A stretch of DNA of 33,438 nucleotides from Candidatus Zhuqueibacterota bacterium (GTDB lineage Bacteria; Zhuqueibacterota; Zhuqueibacteria; Residuimicrobiales; Oceaniaggregativiventaceae): positions 1-33,438 of the forward strand of contig WJME01000192.1 of assembly GCA_014728115.1 (NCBI GenBank), given 5' to 3'. Positions 31,853 through 33,438 of this stretch are shown piece by piece. Made by a program: the position numbers and the translations under genes. Below the pieces are notes generated by a model that was not told where the DNA came from, did not search any database, and saw only the letters and a list, made by a program, of their open reading frames with translations. Numbering within the stretch: position 1 is the stretch's first letter; each line of letters starts with the position of its first letter.

Positions 31853-32845
31853 ATGCCGAAAATTCGCATCACTCTGGTCACATTGTTGTTATGTTCCATT
31901 ATTAGAGTTTCACATTCCGAGGATGTGAAAAAAGATTTTCACGAATCCTTTCCTGCAGAGCAGGGCGGAAAAATTCATCTGGAACATGGTGACGGGGATG
32001 TGACGATTAGACCATGGTCTGAACCTATCATCGATGTGCACGTCAGGTATGAAATATCCGAATCCGGTTTTCGCCTGGGTGGAGAAAGAGATTTTGATGT
32101 GGAATTTAAGCAACGGGGCAAAGACCTTTATATCGTTGGACGGGAAAAACATGCCAGCGGGCTTGTCTTGATCTCTTCAACCCATCGCATCTACACGTAT
32201 GAAATCCATGCTCCAGAGTGGGTGATTTTGGAACTCCAGGGCGATGATGGCGAAATCAGTATCGAGGGATGGCAAGGCGAGATCTCGCTTCACGTCGATG
32301 ATGGTCGGGTGGATCTCAGGGATATAGAAAATGAATCGATCGAAATTCGTACACAAGACGGTGATGTCATGGTCAGAGACTGTCGCTCACGCCTGCAGAT
32401 CTATGGAGACGATGCAGATGTTGAGCTCGTGGATGTGCGGGTGGACGCCCGTATTCGCTTGCAAGACGGTGATATCATGGTCAGGGATGTAGAAGGACCG
32501 TTCAACATCCAAACCGATGATGGCGATTGTATTCTAGACAGACTGAAAAGCAAAGAGGTCTCTGTACGCACCAGTGACGGAGATATTGACCTGTCTATTC
32601 GGGAAGAACAGAGTCCCGACATCTATATCACAACCGATGATGGCTCTGTCAGATTGGGTTTGCCAAAAGAATTGTCTGCAAATATCAATGTCAATACCGA
32701 TGACGGTCGAATTACCGTGGCCATGCCCGGTCTGGATGTTAGAGACGAACAAAGAAACGCGTTTTCAGCCGATATGAGAGATGGTAAAGGCCGCATACGG
32801 ATAAACACATCGGACGGTGATGTATCGATCTATGAGGAGCGCTGA
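31853..32845 (+). CDS. DUF4097-type secreted protein with Asp-Gly ladder
   Basis: A 330-residue exported protein (signal peptide about 1-22). The start at 31853 follows GAGGAA, and the in-frame extension to 31742 crosses the terminator. The mature part is a ladder of about 20-residue beta-turn units marked by DGD, DDG or QDGD: HGDGDVTIRP, GDDGEISIEG, VDDGRVDLRD, TQDGDVMVRD, QDGDIMVRD, TDDGDCILD, TSDGDIDLS, TDDGSVRLG, TDDGRITVA, TSDGDVSI. This is the DUF4097/putative adhesin beta-helix pattern. The aligned acidic turns could bind calcium (inference). The relative at 272-1066 has NG turns instead. Its last 16 bases overlap the 3' end of the convergent DUF3482 gene. Confidence 0.83.
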   Translation: MPKIRITLVTLLLCSIIRVSHSEDVKKDFHESFPAEQGGKIHLEHGDGDVTIRPWSEPIIDVHVRYEISESGFRLGGERDFDVEFKQRGKDLYIVGREKHASGLVLISSTHRIYTYEIHAPEWVILELQGDDGEISIEGWQGEISLHVDDGRVDLRDIENESIEIRTQDGDVMVRDCRSRLQIYGDDADVELVDVRVDARIRLQDGDIMVRDVEGPFNIQTDDGDCILDRLKSKEVSVRTSDGDIDLSIREEQSPDIYITTDDGSVRLGLPKELSANINVNTDDGRITVAMPGLDVRDEQRNAFSADMRDGKGRIRINTSDGDVSIYEER

Positions 32846-33438
32846 CCATTCTCCCGCTCAACGATAAAAGATATCTGACGGTATAATTCCTGGCGAAGGT
32901 CCTCTGTTTCACGGGGACCTTTTTGTAAATTGCGAAAAATTTTTGCCAAGGTTTTCCGCCGGCCAGGGGAAAGGTGTGATACCATCCCCATTCGTTCAGA
33001 ATCATGTTCCAGTTTCAGAGGCTCTCTTCGTCCGTGGGCATAATCGCGCACACTGAAATAGTGCAACAAGGCTCGATCCAGCAAAATCCAAGGAAAGTTC
33101 TGGTTCTGATGAGGGCCGATCCTCATAATTTTACGGCCTTGCAAATAACGTCCGATCGTTTCCACTGATGCAAATCGCTTACTCGACATATAGAGCGCAG
33201 AAGCGCCTCCGACTGTAGCCCCCAACATCGTTCCGGTCAGAAAGGATGCGCCTCCAAGGGAAGCATCCACCATCCCTCCGACAGTGGCCCCGGCAGCAGC
33301 ACCCAGCCCGATGAGTTGTCGTGGAGAAAGCCCAAGGATATTCCAGGTGGCCCTGGCAAACAGATCCTGTTCAAAAATCGGAGGGTCCATTTCTTTTTCA
33401 CTCGTGCTGAGACGATTGTGCTGATACAAATGCTCGAC
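32830..33438 (-). CDS. DUF3482 C-terminal region of a GTPase-type protein (5' partial)
   Basis: The frame runs off the window end, so only the last 202 residues are visible. They match the C-terminal DUF3482 region found after an Era/TrmE-like GTPase domain: glycine-rich membrane-like segments (GAAAGATVGGMVDASLGGASFLTGTMLGATVGGASALY), then RYLQGRKIMRIGPHQNQNFPWILLDRALLHYFSVRDYAHGRREPL. The GTPase part would lie beyond 33438. DUF3482 proteins are membrane-associated and poorly characterised. An internal ATG-less start (TTG at 33429) is possible but unlikely given the family. It overlaps the convergent DUF4097 gene by 16 bp. Confidence 0.82.
   Translation of the reverse strand, partial: VEHLYQHNRLSTSEKEMDPPIFEQDLFARATWNILGLSPRQLIGLGAAAGATVGGMVDASLGGASFLTGTMLGATVGGASALYMSSKRFASVETIGRYLQGRKIMRIGPHQNQNFPWILLDRALLHYFSVRDYAHGRREPLKLEHDSERMGMVSHLSPGRRKTLAKIFRNLQKGPRETEDLRQELYRQISFIVERENGQRSS

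Overview
The window looks like chromosome from a Gram-negative, outer-membrane-bearing bacterium. It encodes secreted beta-barrels, lipoproteins, a Tat-exported sulfatase and many sigma-54 regulators. The mix of CHASE2, FecR-like and DUF4097 proteins, transglutaminase-like fusions and sigma-54 activators recalls the FCB-type candidate phyla (Calditrichota/KSB1-like), but no marker gene is present, so the affiliation is inference. No tRNA, rRNA, CRISPR array, insertion sequence or prophage was seen.

Layout. 0-7.1 kb (minus strand) holds a cell-envelope locus. A membrane-bound sigma-54 activator with a CHASE2 sensor is followed by a near-consensus sigma-54 promoter (4442-4457). Downstream come a beta-barrel protein, a paralogous barrel fused to a transglutaminase-like domain, a FecR-like/helical-repeat protein and a DUF4097 lipoprotein. 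7.1-7.4 kb carries octamer and heptamer tandem repeats. 7.4-11.4 kb encodes a GT39-type glycosyltransferase, a small AT-rich DUF4160/DUF2442 pair and a Tat-lipoprotein sulfatase. 11.5-16.2 kb (minus) is a second sigma-54 module: a PAS histidine kinase and NtrC-type regulator, then a region dense in inverted repeats, a textbook sigma-54 promoter (12461-12476) and two paralogous small exported proteins.

16.4-26.8 kb (plus) is mostly metabolic: cysteine synthase with a rhodanese-OsmC fusion, proBA, an exported M3 oligopeptidase, glycerol kinase and a UvrD-like helicase. 26.8-31.5 kb is AT-richer. It has a GC-rich stem element, a small anchored protein, a polytopic membrane protein, a regulator built like a sigma-54 activator but without its catalytic and sigma-54-contact motifs, and a CHAD protein. 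A third sigma-54 promoter (31511-31526) lies just after the CHAD gene. It is followed about 225 bp later by a strong terminator, outlining a structured RNA of about 250 nt. The window ends with an Asp-Gly ladder DUF4097 protein and, convergently, the 3' part of a DUF3482 (GTPase-associated) gene.

The unifying theme is sigma-54 control of envelope functions: two intact activators, one apparently dead activator-like DNA-binding protein, and three sigma-54 promoters, two of them in front of exported proteins and one in front of a putative small RNA. Functional links among these parts are inference from position and motifs.
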